54,785 nucleotides of DNA from assembly GCA_003331265.1 (NCBI GenBank), contig QOPV01000007.1:1-54785 (forward strand). Reading direction: 5' to 3'. Under the pieces are notes generated by a model that was not told the DNA's origin, did no database searches, and saw nothing but the letters and a program-made list of their open reading frames with translations. Positions within the stretch are counted from its first letter, which is position 1. Every line of letters begins with the position of its first letter. The DNA is from Cryomorphaceae bacterium (GTDB lineage: Bacteria > Bacteroidota > Bacteroidia > Flavobacteriales > Flavobacteriaceae). The position numbers and the translations under genes are program-made. Shown here piece after piece: positions 45,805 to 54,636 of the stretch.

Positions 45805-45869
45805 CTTATTATTAGTTTAATATCCAAAAATGAAGAAAAAAAATAAACTCACCAAATAAATAATTTCTT

Positions 45870-47612
45870 TTATTTGCTTTGTTTCAGTTGAGTCTTAGAG
45901 TAGTATCCATTATTTTTAATCAAATCCTTATGAGAGCCGTGTTCTAAAACTTTACCATTTTCCAGAACTAAAATTTTATCACAGTTTTTGGCAGAAGAAA
46001 TTCTATGTGTAGCCATAATTAATGTTATGTCTTCACTAATTTTATTTATGTTTGATAGTATTTTTTCCTCTGTCTCAGTGTCAACAGCGGAAAGACTGTC
46101 ATCCATTATTAGTATTTTGGGTTTTTTAATTATAGCTCTTGCAATAGCTAATCTTTGTTTTTGACCTCCTGATAAATTAACACCCCGTTCACCAAGTAAT
46201 GTTTCATATCCATTTTTAAAAAAATCTATATCATTTGATAAACAAGCATTTATAGCTGCATTTTCAACCTCATTTTTAGACGCCTTCTCTTTTCCAAACT
46301 TAATATTTCTTTCAATAGTTTCTGAAAATAAAAAAGTTGATTGAGGAACATATCCAATTGAATTTCTTAATTCCTCAATATTTATATCTTGAATATTATG
46401 ATTGTCAATCAAAATGCTACCGTTATTTGGGTCATATATTCTGCAAATTAGTTCGAGAAGCGTAGTTTTTCCTGAACCTATATCACCCATAATTGCTAAT
46501 GACTTTCCTTTTTCAATAGAGAATGAAATATTTTTACAAGCTTTTATTTTTGTTTCAGGATAAATAAAGTCAATATTTTTAAATTCAATTTTACCATAAA
46601 TATTTGTTTTATTTTCTGAATTATTAATTATTGAAGATTTAGTGTTTAAGAATTCATTAATTCTTTTTTGGGATGCTTCAGCTTGTTGAACAATTGAAGT
46701 TACCCAACCAACTGTAGCAACAGGCCATGTTAACATGTTCACATAAATAATAAACTCAGCTAATACACCTAATTCAATTTCATTGTTCATATATTGTCGT
46801 CCTCCAATAAATACTACTAAAATGTTACTGATACCAATTAATAAAATCATTAATGGAAAAAACCAAGCTTGAATTTTCACTAAAGACATGTTTTTTTCTC
46901 TGCTATTATCTGCTAATTTATTTAATTGTTTATTTATGTTTTCTTCTACAGTATATGTTTTGATTATTTTTACACCACTAAATGATTCTTGAGTATATGT
47001 GGTAAGTTTTGATAAATATTCTTGAACTATTTTACTTTTAAGATTGATAATAATACTTATTTTATAAATTATAAAAGAAAGAATTGGGAGTGGAATTAAT
47101 GTATACATGGTAAGCTCTGGAGCCACACTAATCATGTAAGATATAACTATTGTAAATAAAGAGATAGTATTTATTGTGTACATAATAGCAGGACCTATAT
47201 ACATTCTTACTTTACTTACATCTTCACTTATTCTGTTCATCAGATCCCCAGTCCTGGTATTTTTGTAAAAATCAAAGCTAAGAGATTGGTATTTTTTATA
47301 AATTTCATTTTTTAAGTCAAACTCAATAAATCTCGAAACGTTAATAAGCATTTGTCTCATTATAAAGGTAAAAACACCAGCTATGATAGCTGAACCAACA
47401 ATCATTAAAATGTTGATTATTAGTTTTTCTTTAACAATCTCTAATTCTATGGATGATGAGAAAAGATAATTTTCTATAATTGTTATTGAATTTCCAATTA
47501 AATTTGGGGCAACTAATGCAAATATTCTAGCAATAATTGTAATAAATATTCCCGTAATTATTTTTACTTTATATTTAAGTAAATACTTATTTAAGTGTTT
47601 TAATTCAACCAT
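45870..47612 (-). CDS. ABC exporter, fused permease and ATPase
   Basis: This 580-residue half-transporter has a six-helix type I membrane domain (about 15-310) and an ATPase domain (about 338-575) with Walker A GDIGSGKTTLLE, the signature LSGGQKQRLAIARA, Walker B ILIMDDSLSAVD and the switch ATHRISS. It works as a homodimer or with a partner not seen here. The layout resembles MdlB/MsbA-like multidrug or lipid exporters. The substrate is unknown. A TATATTTG -7 box sits 16 nt upstream of its ATG, and it is divergent from nusB. Confidence 0.9.
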   Translation of the reverse strand: MVELKHLNKYLLKYKVKIITGIFITIIARIFALVAPNLIGNSITIIENYLFSSSIELEIVKEKLIINILMIVGSAIIAGVFTFIMRQMLINVSRFIEFDLKNEIYKKYQSLSFDFYKNTRTGDLMNRISEDVSKVRMYIGPAIMYTINTISLFTIVISYMISVAPELTMYTLIPLPILSFIIYKISIIINLKSKIVQEYLSKLTTYTQESFSGVKIIKTYTVEENINKQLNKLADNSREKNMSLVKIQAWFFPLMILLIGISNILVVFIGGRQYMNNEIELGVLAEFIIYVNMLTWPVATVGWVTSIVQQAEASQKRINEFLNTKSSIINNSENKTNIYGKIEFKNIDFIYPETKIKACKNISFSIEKGKSLAIMGDIGSGKTTLLELICRIYDPNNGSILIDNHNIQDINIEELRNSIGYVPQSTFLFSETIERNIKFGKEKASKNEVENAAINACLSNDIDFFKNGYETLLGERGVNLSGGQKQRLAIARAIIKKPKILIMDDSLSAVDTETEEKILSNINKISEDITLIMATHRISSAKNCDKILVLENGKVLEHGSHKDLIKNNGYYSKTQLKQSK

Positions 47613-47627
47613 TGATAATTAAAGATT

Positions 47628-47635
47628 CAAATATA
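47628..47635 (-). promoter_or_regulatory. -7 element for the ABC exporter gene
   Basis: The minus strand reads TATATTTG, an exact TAnnTTTG box, ending 15 nt before the ATG at 47612. No clear -33 TTTG is visible at the standard distance. Confidence 0.48.
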
Positions 47636-47726
47636 CATTATTGAGGTTTTAATTCTTTATTGAATTCATGCCTTTTTATAAAAAATAAATTTATTTTTAC
47701 AGATTATTTATTAAAGTTCTTTTAAA

Positions 47727-48668
47727 ATGTTAAATAGACGTCAATTGAGGTTAAAAGTTATGGAAGTTATTTACGCTTTTGATAAGTCAATTGAAAAAGA
47801 TATAGATTTTCAGTTAAATTATTTTTTAAACTCCAATAAAAATTTTTATCGTTTGTATATAACTGTTTTTTCAGTTTTTCATAGTTTATACAGTTATTCC
47901 AATAGTCTAAATTCACAAAACTCAAAAAAATTTTTAATCAATAAATCTGATAAATTCTCTTTAAAACTTTCAAACAATTTATTTTTAAAAAAAATTTTTC
48001 ATGATAAGGTGTTAACATATCAAATAGACCATTTAAAAATTGATGTATTCGATACTCATCCTGAATATTTGACTTCTTTATGGAAAAAAATAATTTCAAG
48101 TGAATTGTTTTTGAATTATTTAAACATGGAAAAACCTTCATTTGAGGATGATAAATTACTGATATTAAGTTTATTTAAAAAAATCATTGTTTTAGATGAT
48201 AAACTCTATGAGTTTTATGAGGACTCAGAAATATCATGGATAAATGATCTACCATTAGTTAATAGTCTAGTTTTAAATGCTTTGAAAAAAATACAAAAGT
48301 TATCTCGAAAATCTACTTTAAATGATAAGATTTACAAAAACAAAGAAGACGCTGAGTTTGGTGTTAAATTAATTCAAGAAGTAATTTCAAATAAAGTCAT
48401 GTTAAAAGCGGAGATAGATAAGTTAACGTCAAATTGGGATAATGAAAGAATCGCACAAATAGATTTGATTTTATTACAAATGTGTTTAGCAGAATTTTTA
48501 TTTTTTGAATCTATTCCAGTTAAGGTTTCTATTAACGAATACCTAGAACTGGCAAAGGAATATTCGAGTCCAAAAAGTAATGTTTTTATTAATGGAGTTA
48601 TGGATGCTGTTTCTAAGCAATTAACTAAAGATGGAAGGATAAATAAAAACCGAAGAGGTTTACAATAA
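47727..48668 (+). CDS. nusB: Transcription antitermination factor NusB, long form
   Basis: This 313-residue protein starts MLNRRQLRLKVMEVIYAFDK, the NusB N-terminus. An inserted helical region of about 160 residues of unknown role follows, and the remaining NusB helices lie at about 205-305 (DNERIAQIDLILLQMCLAEFLFF, then VKVSINEYLELAKEYSSP and FINGVMDAV). E. coli NusB has only 139 residues. The long form is usual in Bacteroidota. NusB with S10 binds boxA RNA of rRNA operons. A boxA-like GTTCATTGA lies in the rRNA leader at 54515. The next gene (DUF1573) starts 36 nt downstream. Confidence 0.93.
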   Translation: MLNRRQLRLKVMEVIYAFDKSIEKDIDFQLNYFLNSNKNFYRLYITVFSVFHSLYSYSNSLNSQNSKKFLINKSDKFSLKLSNNLFLKKIFHDKVLTYQIDHLKIDVFDTHPEYLTSLWKKIISSELFLNYLNMEKPSFEDDKLLILSLFKKIIVLDDKLYEFYEDSEISWINDLPLVNSLVLNALKKIQKLSRKSTLNDKIYKNKEDAEFGVKLIQEVISNKVMLKAEIDKLTSNWDNERIAQIDLILLQMCLAEFLFFESIPVKVSINEYLELAKEYSSPKSNVFINGVMDAVSKQLTKDGRINKNRRGLQ

Positions 48669-48703
48669 TTCACTATTTTTGTTTGAATATAAATATTTTA
48701 ACT

Positions 48704-49177
48704 ATGAATAATTTATCTGCTAAATCAACTATTATTTCTTTTTTAATTCCTTTTTTCATCGCTTTCACAATAACTTCTTGTGATACTGCTCCATCAAAAA
48801 AAATTAAAGCTGAAAATGTGGAGTCGTCGAAAGAAAGAATTAATTCTGTTCTTGAATATCCAAATATTGAATTTGATAAAACAAATCACGATTTTGGTGA
48901 AATTAAAGATGGGGATATTGTTGAAACTGTTTTTACATTTACTAACTCAGGAGACTCTGATTTAAAAATACTTAATGCCTCAGGAAGCTGTGGTTGTACA
49001 GTCCCAGAATATCCAAGAGATACGCCAATAAAACCAGGTGAGTCCAGTACTATAAAAGTTAAATTTGATTCTTCAAATAAGCCAGGAATGCAAAGAAAAA
49101 CAGTAACTCTTGTGACTAACACTTCAAAAGGGAAAGAGTTGTTGAACATTAAAGCATTTGTTTTACCAAAAAACTAG
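48704..49177 (+). CDS. DUF1573-domain lipoprotein
   Basis: From the ATG at 48704 this is a 157-residue lipoprotein. A longer frame from 48683 is possible, but a TATTTTTG -7 box (48674-48681) sits directly before it, favouring the later start. The lipobox ITSC places the lipidated Cys at about 26. The DUF1573 domain (about 52-155) has FDKTNHDFGEIKDG, VFTFTNSGDSDL, NASGSCGCTVPEYP and VKFDSSNKPGMQRKTVT, an Ig-like ASH fold. The function is unknown. It is set between nusB and yajC, a common Bacteroidota order. Confidence 0.85.
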   Translation: MNNLSAKSTIISFLIPFFIAFTITSCDTAPSKKIKAENVESSKERINSVLEYPNIEFDKTNHDFGEIKDGDIVETVFTFTNSGDSDLKILNASGSCGCTVPEYPRDTPIKPGESSTIKVKFDSSNKPGMQRKTVTLVTNTSKGKELLNIKAFVLPKN

Positions 49178-49182
49178 TAAAC

Positions 49183-49461
49183 ATGGACAGTTCTTTCAAT
49201 TCAATGCCCTTAATTTTAATGCTAATAGGTTTTTTCTTTTTAATGATTTACCCTCAAATGAGACGACAAAAAAAGGAAAAGAAGTTTTTATCAGCATTAA
49301 AAGTTGGAACACGAGTAGTTACTAAAAGTGGGCTCCATGGAAAAATAGTAGAAATTAAAGACGGAAGCGAAACATGTGTAATAGAAACAATGGCTGGCAA
49401 AATTAGATATGAAATTTCTGCAATTTCTTTGGAAATGAGTAATAAGTTGACCAAAAAGTAG
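49183..49461 (+). CDS. yajC: Preprotein translocase accessory subunit YajC
   Basis: This 92-residue protein has one N-terminal membrane helix (about 9-25, LILMLIGFFFLMIYPQ) and then MRRQKKEKKFLSALKVGTRVVTKSGLHGKIVEI, recognised by QMRRQKKEKKFL and GTRVVTKSGLHGKI. It associates with SecDF-YidC at the inner membrane. It lies 5 nt after the DUF1573 gene and 21 nt before pyrD, so all three are probably co-transcribed. Confidence 0.94.
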   Translation: MDSSFNSMPLILMLIGFFFLMIYPQMRRQKKEKKFLSALKVGTRVVTKSGLHGKIVEIKDGSETCVIETMAGKIRYEISAISLEMSNKLTKK

Positions 49462-49482
49462 TGAGTAATTTTATTTAACTAC

Positions 49483-50517
49483 ATGTATAAAAAACTGTTA
49501 AGACCCATTCTTTTTAATATTGATCCGGAAAAAACTCATGATCTAATATTTTTTTTAACAGGTTTAATTTTTAAAATTCCTTTATCTCACTTTCTAATTT
49601 CAAAGTTTTTTTGTTTAAAAAGCCCGAGCCTTGAAACAGAATTATTTGGAATAAAGTTCCCAAACCCTGTTGGACTGGCTGCAGGTTTTGATAAAAATGC
49701 AAAGCTATACAAAGAGTTTTCATCTTTTGGCTTCGGTTTTATTGAAATAGGTACAGTAACCCCTAAACCTCAGGATGGAAACCCAAAAAAAAGATTGTTC
49801 AGGTTAACTCAAGATGAAGCAATAATTAATAGGATGGGTTTTAATAATATTGGGGTTGACAGGGTTGTAGATAGATTGAAATCGAACAAAAATGTCGTAA
49901 TTGGAGGAAATATTGGAAAAAACAAGAAAACTTTGATGAGCGATGTTATACAGGATTATTTGATTTCTTTTGAAAAATTATTTCCCTACGTTGATTATTT
50001 TGCTGTAAATGTAAGTTCACCAAACACAGAAAATCTAAGAGATTTACAACACAAGAAAACCTTAAAAACCCTATTATTAGCTATTCAACAAAAAAATAAT
50101 TCATATCATAAAAAAAAACCAGTTTTATTAAAAATTGCACCTGATTTATCAAACTCTGAACTTTTAGATATAATTGATGTAGTAAAAGAAACTTCGGTTG
50201 ATGGAATTATAGCAACTAACACTACACTTGCGAGAGAAAATTTAAATTCCTCAAAATTTCTTACTGAGCAAAGCGGTGGTTTAAGTGGAAAACCAATTTC
50301 TAACAAGTCCAATGAAGTCATAAAGTTTTTGCACGAAAAAAGTAATGGTTCCATTCCTATAATTGGGGTTGGTGGAATTATGAACCCTAAAGATGCTGTC
50401 GATAAGCTAAGGGCAGGTGCAAGTTTAATTCAACTATATTCAGGATTTGTTTATAGTGGTCCAAGTATTGTTAAGCAAATAAATAAATCAATATCAGATT
50501 ATAGATTGAATAGGTAG
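49483..50517 (+). CDS. pyrD: Dihydroorotate dehydrogenase (quinone), class 2
   Basis: This 344-residue membrane-associated FMN enzyme oxidises dihydroorotate using quinone. The N-terminal amphipathic segment ([21 protein letters not shown]) is the class 2 membrane anchor. Landmarks are [34 protein letters not shown], the catalytic Ser in [39 protein letters not shown] and [19 protein letters not shown]. It follows yajC by 21 nt and precedes acs by 35 nt. pyrF (11495) is the only other pyrimidine gene here. Confidence 0.95.
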   Translation: MYKKLLRPILFNIDPEKTHDLIFFLTGLIFKIPLSHFLISKFFCLKSPSLETELFGIKFPNPVGLAAGFDKNAKLYKEFSSFGFGFIEIGTVTPKPQDGNPKKRLFRLTQDEAIINRMGFNNIGVDRVVDRLKSNKNVVIGGNIGKNKKTLMSDVIQDYLISFEKLFPYVDYFAVNVSSPNTENLRDLQHKKTLKTLLLAIQQKNNSYHKKKPVLLKIAPDLSNSELLDIIDVVKETSVDGIIATNTTLARENLNSSKFLTEQSGGLSGKPISNKSNEVIKFLHEKSNGSIPIIGVGGIMNPKDAVDKLRAGASLIQLYSGFVYSGPSIVKQINKSISDYRLNR

Positions 50518-50552
50518 ATGTTTTTTTTTATATTTAAATTAAAATATTCACT

Positions 50553-52451
50553 TTGAAAAACATTGACAACTACGTTCCTAAAACATTAGAAGATTACAAT
50601 AGACTATATTCTGAAAGCGTTATCAACCCTGAAACTTTTTGGGAAAAAATTGCTGAAACTTTTTTATGGAAAAAAAAATGGAATAATGTTCTTTCTTTTG
50701 ATTTTAATAAACCAGAATTTAAGTGGTTTGAAGGAGCTAGCCTTAATATAACAGAGAATTGTTTAGATAGACATTTAGCTTATATTCCTGAACAAACGGC
50801 GATTTTATTTGAGCCTAATGATCCAAATCAAAAATCTGAAAAAATTAGTTACAGGGAATTACACAGGCGAGTTTGTGTTTTTGCTAATGTTTTGAAAAGT
50901 AAAAACATAAGAAAAGGAGACAGAGTATGTATTTATATGCCAATGGTTCCTGAATTAACTGTTGCTGTTTTAGCTTGTGCAAGAATTGGTGCAGTTCACT
51001 CTGTGGTATTTGCTGGTTTTTCATCAACTGCACTCGCTGCAAGAATTAACGACTCAGAATGCAAAGTTTTATTAACAGCTGATGGTAGTTTTAGAGGCTC
51101 TAAGGTTATTGATTTAAAATCAATAGTTGATGAAGCTTTATTGAAATGTGACTCGATTAAATCTACTATTGTATTAAAAAGAATTGCAAGTGATGTAAAG
51201 ATGAACAATAATGAAACTTGGTGGCATAATGAAATTGAAGATGTATCTGATTATTGTGAAGCTGAAGAAATGGATTCTGAGGATATGTTATTTATATTAT
51301 ACACATCTGGTTCTACTGGAAAGCCAAAAGGAATGGTTCATTCATGTGGTGGATATATGATTTACTCATCTTATACTTTTTTAAATGTATTTCAGTACAA
51401 AACAAATGATATTTATTGGTGCACAGCTGATATTGGTTGGATTACTGGTCATAGTTATATTGTTTATGGTCCATTATTAGCTGGTGCAACTTCTGTAATG
51501 TTTGAAGGTGTTCCTTCGTATCCAGATTATTCTAGATTTTGGAACATAGTAGAAAAACATAAAATAACTCATTTTTATACTGCACCAACCGCCATTAGGG
51601 CATTGGCAAAACATCCTATTTCATTAGTTAAAAGTAATGATCTTTCATCTTTAAAAGTTCTTGGTACAGTTGGTGAGCCAATAAATGAGGAGGCTTGGAA
51701 CTGGTACAATAAAAATATAGGTAAGTCAAAATGTCCAATTGTGGATACATGGTGGCAAACTGAAACAGGAGGAATAATGCTTACTTCTCTTGCTGGAGTC
51801 ACCAATGATAAGCCTACATATGCTACTAAGCCAATGATTGGGATTCAACCTGTTTTATTAGACAAAGGTGGAAAAGAGATTAAAGAAAAAGAAAAAGAAG
51901 GAATTTTAGCTATTAAATATCCCTGGCCATCTATAGCTAGAACTATTTATGGAAATCACGACAGATATAAGAATGTGTATTTTACAGCTTATCCAGGTTA
52001 TTATTTCCCCGGCGATGGAGCTCTTACGGATAGTGAAGGTAATTATAGAATAACAGGGAGAGTTGATGATGTAGTTATTGTTTCAGGACATAATTTAGGA
52101 ACAGCACCAATTGAGGACGCTATAAATTTACATGAAAATGTTGTTGAAAGTGCAGTTGTGGGTTATCCGCATGATATAAAAGGTAACGCACTTAGAGCTT
52201 TTGTGATTTTATTGGATGAAAACAGTAATATTGATATGAAAAAAGAAATAAAAGAACAGATTTCAAAAACAATTGGTCCAATAGCAAAACCAGAAATTAT
52301 TCAGATTGTTCCAGGTTTACCAAAGACAAGAAGTGGTAAAATAATGAGAAGAATTTTAAGGAAAATTGCATCGGGAGAAAAAGAAAATTTTGGCGATATT
52401 TCTACTTTGTTGAATCCTGAAATTGTAAAGCAAATATTAATTAAATCTTAA
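50553..52451 (+). CDS. acs: Acetyl-CoA synthetase
   Basis: This 632-residue acyl-adenylate-forming enzyme makes acetyl-CoA from acetate. FDFNKPEFKWFEGASLNITENC and FILYTSGSTGKPKGMVHS (P-loop), YWCTADIGWITGHSYIVYGPL, DTWWQTETGG, YFPGDGA and the acetylation-site region LPKTRSGKIMRRILRK are all present. The sequence lacks about 15-20 N-terminal residues compared with E. coli Acs, as usual in the lineage. The start is TTG at 50553. A stop lies in frame shortly upstream, and no ATG fits the expected N-terminus. It would also use acetate, complementing the acetyl-CoA from Kbl. Confidence 0.94.
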   Translation: MKNIDNYVPKTLEDYNRLYSESVINPETFWEKIAETFLWKKKWNNVLSFDFNKPEFKWFEGASLNITENCLDRHLAYIPEQTAILFEPNDPNQKSEKISYRELHRRVCVFANVLKSKNIRKGDRVCIYMPMVPELTVAVLACARIGAVHSVVFAGFSSTALAARINDSECKVLLTADGSFRGSKVIDLKSIVDEALLKCDSIKSTIVLKRIASDVKMNNNETWWHNEIEDVSDYCEAEEMDSEDMLFILYTSGSTGKPKGMVHSCGGYMIYSSYTFLNVFQYKTNDIYWCTADIGWITGHSYIVYGPLLAGATSVMFEGVPSYPDYSRFWNIVEKHKITHFYTAPTAIRALAKHPISLVKSNDLSSLKVLGTVGEPINEEAWNWYNKNIGKSKCPIVDTWWQTETGGIMLTSLAGVTNDKPTYATKPMIGIQPVLLDKGGKEIKEKEKEGILAIKYPWPSIARTIYGNHDRYKNVYFTAYPGYYFPGDGALTDSEGNYRITGRVDDVVIVSGHNLGTAPIEDAINLHENVVESAVVGYPHDIKGNALRAFVILLDENSNIDMKKEIKEQISKTIGPIAKPEIIQIVPGLPKTRSGKIMRRILRKIASGEKENFGDISTLLNPEIVKQILIKS

Positions 52452-52624
52452 TAGAATCTTAATTTTTCAATCAGTTTTGGTCATTAAGAAAATTAAATCA
52501 AAATAGCATAAACCCGCAGTCAATTAACATATATAATACAGTAAAGTTTGTTGCAATAACATATAAATTGTTAAAATTAGCCAGGCCTAAGCCAAATGCA
52601 GCAACCAAAAATTAATATATTTTT
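52452..52624. other. Intergenic stretch between acs and the M42 gene, unexplained
   Basis: These 173 nt hold no clear gene. On the minus strand a short open stretch (about 52613-52503) reads FLVAAFGLGLANFNNLYVIA then TNFTVLYMLIDCGFMLF and stops. It has no start codon and looks like a hydrophobic protein fragment. It may be the tail of a decayed membrane-protein or ketosynthase-like gene, or chance. GC is locally higher near 52580-52610. No terminator hairpin is seen. Confidence 0.3.
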
Positions 52625-53713
52625 TTATTTAAAGTAACTAAAGTTTTCACCCGCTTTGATAGTTAGAAGGGTCTCGTATATAAGTTTAATAACATTTTCA
52701 ACATCATCTTTTTGAACCATTTCAACAGTTGTATGCATATATCTCAATGGTAGTGATATTAGAGCAGAGGCAACCCCACCATTGCTATAGGCAAATGCAT
52801 CAGTATCTGTACCTGTACTCCTTGACGATGCATGTCTTTGAAAAGGGATTTTGTTTTTTTTAGCAGTTTCTATAATTCTTTCTCTTAATTTATTTTGTAT
52901 TGCTGGCGCGTATGAAATAACGGGACCCGCACCCATGGTGTTATCTCCTTGGGCTTTTTTGTTTATCATTGGAGTTGAGGTGTCATGACATACATCAGTA
53001 ACAATAGCTAGATTAGGCTGAATTCTTTGAGTAATCATTTCAGCCCCTCTTAGTCCAATTTCTTCTTGAACAGAATTAGTGATATAAAGTCCAAATGGTA
53101 ATTTCTTTTTATTTTCATTTAATAGTCTAGCTACCTCAGCAATCATAAAACCTCCAGCTCTATTATCAATTGCTCTACAAACAAACTTATCTTTATTTAA
53201 AACATGAAATTTATCCGGATAAGTAATTACACATCCGACATGAACACCCATTTTTTCAACTTCTTTTTTATTTTTTGCGCCAATATCAATAAATATTGTG
53301 TCCATTGAAGGTTGTTCTTCTTTTCCGGGCTTTCTAGTATGAATTGCTGGCCAACCAAAAACACCTTTAACAATTCCTTTTTTTGTATGGATGTCAACCC
53401 ATTTTGATGGAGCTACCTGGTGGTCACTCCCACCATTTCTTATAACATAAATAAGTCCGTTTTCAGTAATATAATTAACATACCAAGAAATTTCGTCTGA
53501 ATGCCCTTCAATAACAACTTTGAATTTTGCATCCGGATTAATTACACCAACTGCAGTCCCATAAGTATCTGTTATGAATTCATCAACATAAGGTTTTAAA
53601 TAATCCATCCATATTTTTTGACCTTCCCATTCATAACCAGTGGGAGAGGGGTTGTTCAAATATTTTTCAAGGAATTTTAATGATTTGTTGTTAAGAATTT
53701 TTTTTAAGGACAT
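52625..53713 (-). CDS. M42-family metallopeptidase (glutamyl/leucyl aminopeptidase-like)
   Basis: This 362-residue cytosolic peptidase is started at the ATG at 53713 (MSLKKILNNKS). A TTG two codons further upstream is the only alternative. The metal ligands fit M42: first His-Asp in VIEGHSDEISW, central Asp in VCRAIDNRAGGFM, catalytic Glu pair in SVQEEIGLRGAEM, Asp in VTDVCHD and last His in LRYMHTTVEMVQ. SPTGYEWEGQ near the N-terminus is typical. M42 enzymes form 12-mers that trim peptides. It is divergent from the DUF4294 gene. Confidence 0.93.
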   Translation of the reverse strand: MSLKKILNNKSLKFLEKYLNNPSPTGYEWEGQKIWMDYLKPYVDEFITDTYGTAVGVINPDAKFKVVIEGHSDEISWYVNYITENGLIYVIRNGGSDHQVAPSKWVDIHTKKGIVKGVFGWPAIHTRKPGKEEQPSMDTIFIDIGAKNKKEVEKMGVHVGCVITYPDKFHVLNKDKFVCRAIDNRAGGFMIAEVARLLNENKKKLPFGLYITNSVQEEIGLRGAEMITQRIQPNLAIVTDVCHDTSTPMINKKAQGDNTMGAGPVISYAPAIQNKLRERIIETAKKNKIPFQRHASSRSTGTDTDAFAYSNGGVASALISLPLRYMHTTVEMVQKDDVENVIKLIYETLLTIKAGENFSYFK

Positions 53714-53774
53714 GTTCAAATATTTTAAATCAAAAATACATAATTAGTTAATTATAATGGTGTAATTTTAAAAA

Positions 53775-54383
53775 ATGAAAAATTTTTTTTTTCTTCTAAC
53801 TTTTCTATATACTACATTATCATTATCTCAAGACATTGATGTTTTAATAATGGTAGAGGGAGATTCTATTGCTACCAAATCAATTGATTTAAAAGAAATA
53901 ACGGTATATCCACCTTTAGACTTTTTAAGTATTGATGATAAAATTAAATATTATACCGTAAAGAGAAAAACATTGAAAGTATACCCTTATGCATTATTAG
54001 CATCAGAAAGATTACAAAAATTAAACAGTAGGCTTCCTTTAATTAAAACCAGATCTCAAAAAAAGAAATATACTAAAATTGTAGAAAGATTTATTGAAAA
54101 AGAATTTTCTAATGAGTTAAAGAAATTAACTAGAACCGAAGGTCAAATACTTGTTAAATTAGTTTATAGAGAAACTGGCGAAACTGTATTTGATTTAGTT
54201 AAAAGGTTAAGAAACGGACTTAGAGCTTTCTCTTACAACTCATTAGGAAAGCTTTTTGATATTTCAATAAAAACAGGATACGATCCTCAAAAAATTGAGG
54301 AAGACGCTATCATCGAAGATGTTTTAAAAAGAGCTTATGCTGATAAGTCAATAAAATTATCTTTAAAAGACATTGAAAATTAA
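53775..54383 (+). CDS. DUF4294-domain exported protein
   Basis: This 202-residue protein has a signal peptide (about 1-18, LSLSQ). A DUF4294 domain follows: SIDLKEITVYPPLDF, the helical YYTVKRKTLKVYPYALLASERLQKL, recognised by VKRKTLKVYPYA, and RTEGQILVKLVYRETGETVFDLVKRLRNGLRAF. It is charged and helical, with no catalytic motif. The family is restricted to Bacteroidota and has no known function. It is commonly divergent from an M42 peptidase, as here (61-nt gap). Confidence 0.85.
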   Translation: MKNFFFLLTFLYTTLSLSQDIDVLIMVEGDSIATKSIDLKEITVYPPLDFLSIDDKIKYYTVKRKTLKVYPYALLASERLQKLNSRLPLIKTRSQKKKYTKIVERFIEKEFSNELKKLTRTEGQILVKLVYRETGETVFDLVKRLRNGLRAFSYNSLGKLFDISIKTGYDPQKIEEDAIIEDVLKRAYADKSIKLSLKDIEN

Positions 54384-54405
54384 TTTTTTTTAAGTATATT
54401 ATAAG

Positions 54406-54417
54406 AGGAAATTTCCT
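54406..54417. repeat. 12-bp perfect palindrome upstream of the rRNA promoter
   Basis: AGGAAATTTCCT is a perfect 12-bp palindrome, 36 nt upstream of the -33 element of the rRNA promoter. It could be an operator for a dimeric regulator or the weak end of the DUF4294 transcript. No function is known. Confidence 0.35.
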
Positions 54418-54453
54418 TGCCAAAATAAATAAAATTTTTTTTTATAATTAAAG

Positions 54454-54484
54454 TTTGTGAGATTGAAAAAGCAGTGTATATTTG
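54454..54484 (+). promoter_or_regulatory. rRNA operon promoter, consensus Bacteroidota type
   Basis: TTTG (54454-54457), a 19-nt spacer and TATATTTG (54477-54484) match the TTTG-N19-TAnnTTTG consensus exactly. The predicted start is a few nt after 54484, giving a leader of about 145 nt before mature 16S rRNA. Confidence 0.88.
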
Positions 54485-54489
54485 CACTC

Positions 54490-54636
54490 GCATTACAAAA
54501 GTAGTAATCATAAAGTTCATTGAAAATATTGAGATAGACAGCGTAAAATTATGTTTACATAATTTATGAATTAAGTAAAACCATTTTGAGTTCAATTCCA
54601 AATCAAATTCAAGTTGTTAAAATTATTTAAAGTTTT
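54490..54636 (+). other. 16S rRNA leader with boxA-like element and hairpin
   Basis: The leader holds GTTCATTGA (54515-54523), close to the boxA core of rRNA antitermination sites and a plausible NusB target, and an AAATTATG/CATAATTT hairpin (54546-54553 with 54558-54565) around a 4-nt loop. The rest is AT-rich. The extents of the leader and of processing are inferred. Confidence 0.6.

Noticed and set aside
54380-54601. Minus-strand 73-residue ORF
   Set aside because: It lies over the rRNA promoter and leader and is not coding.
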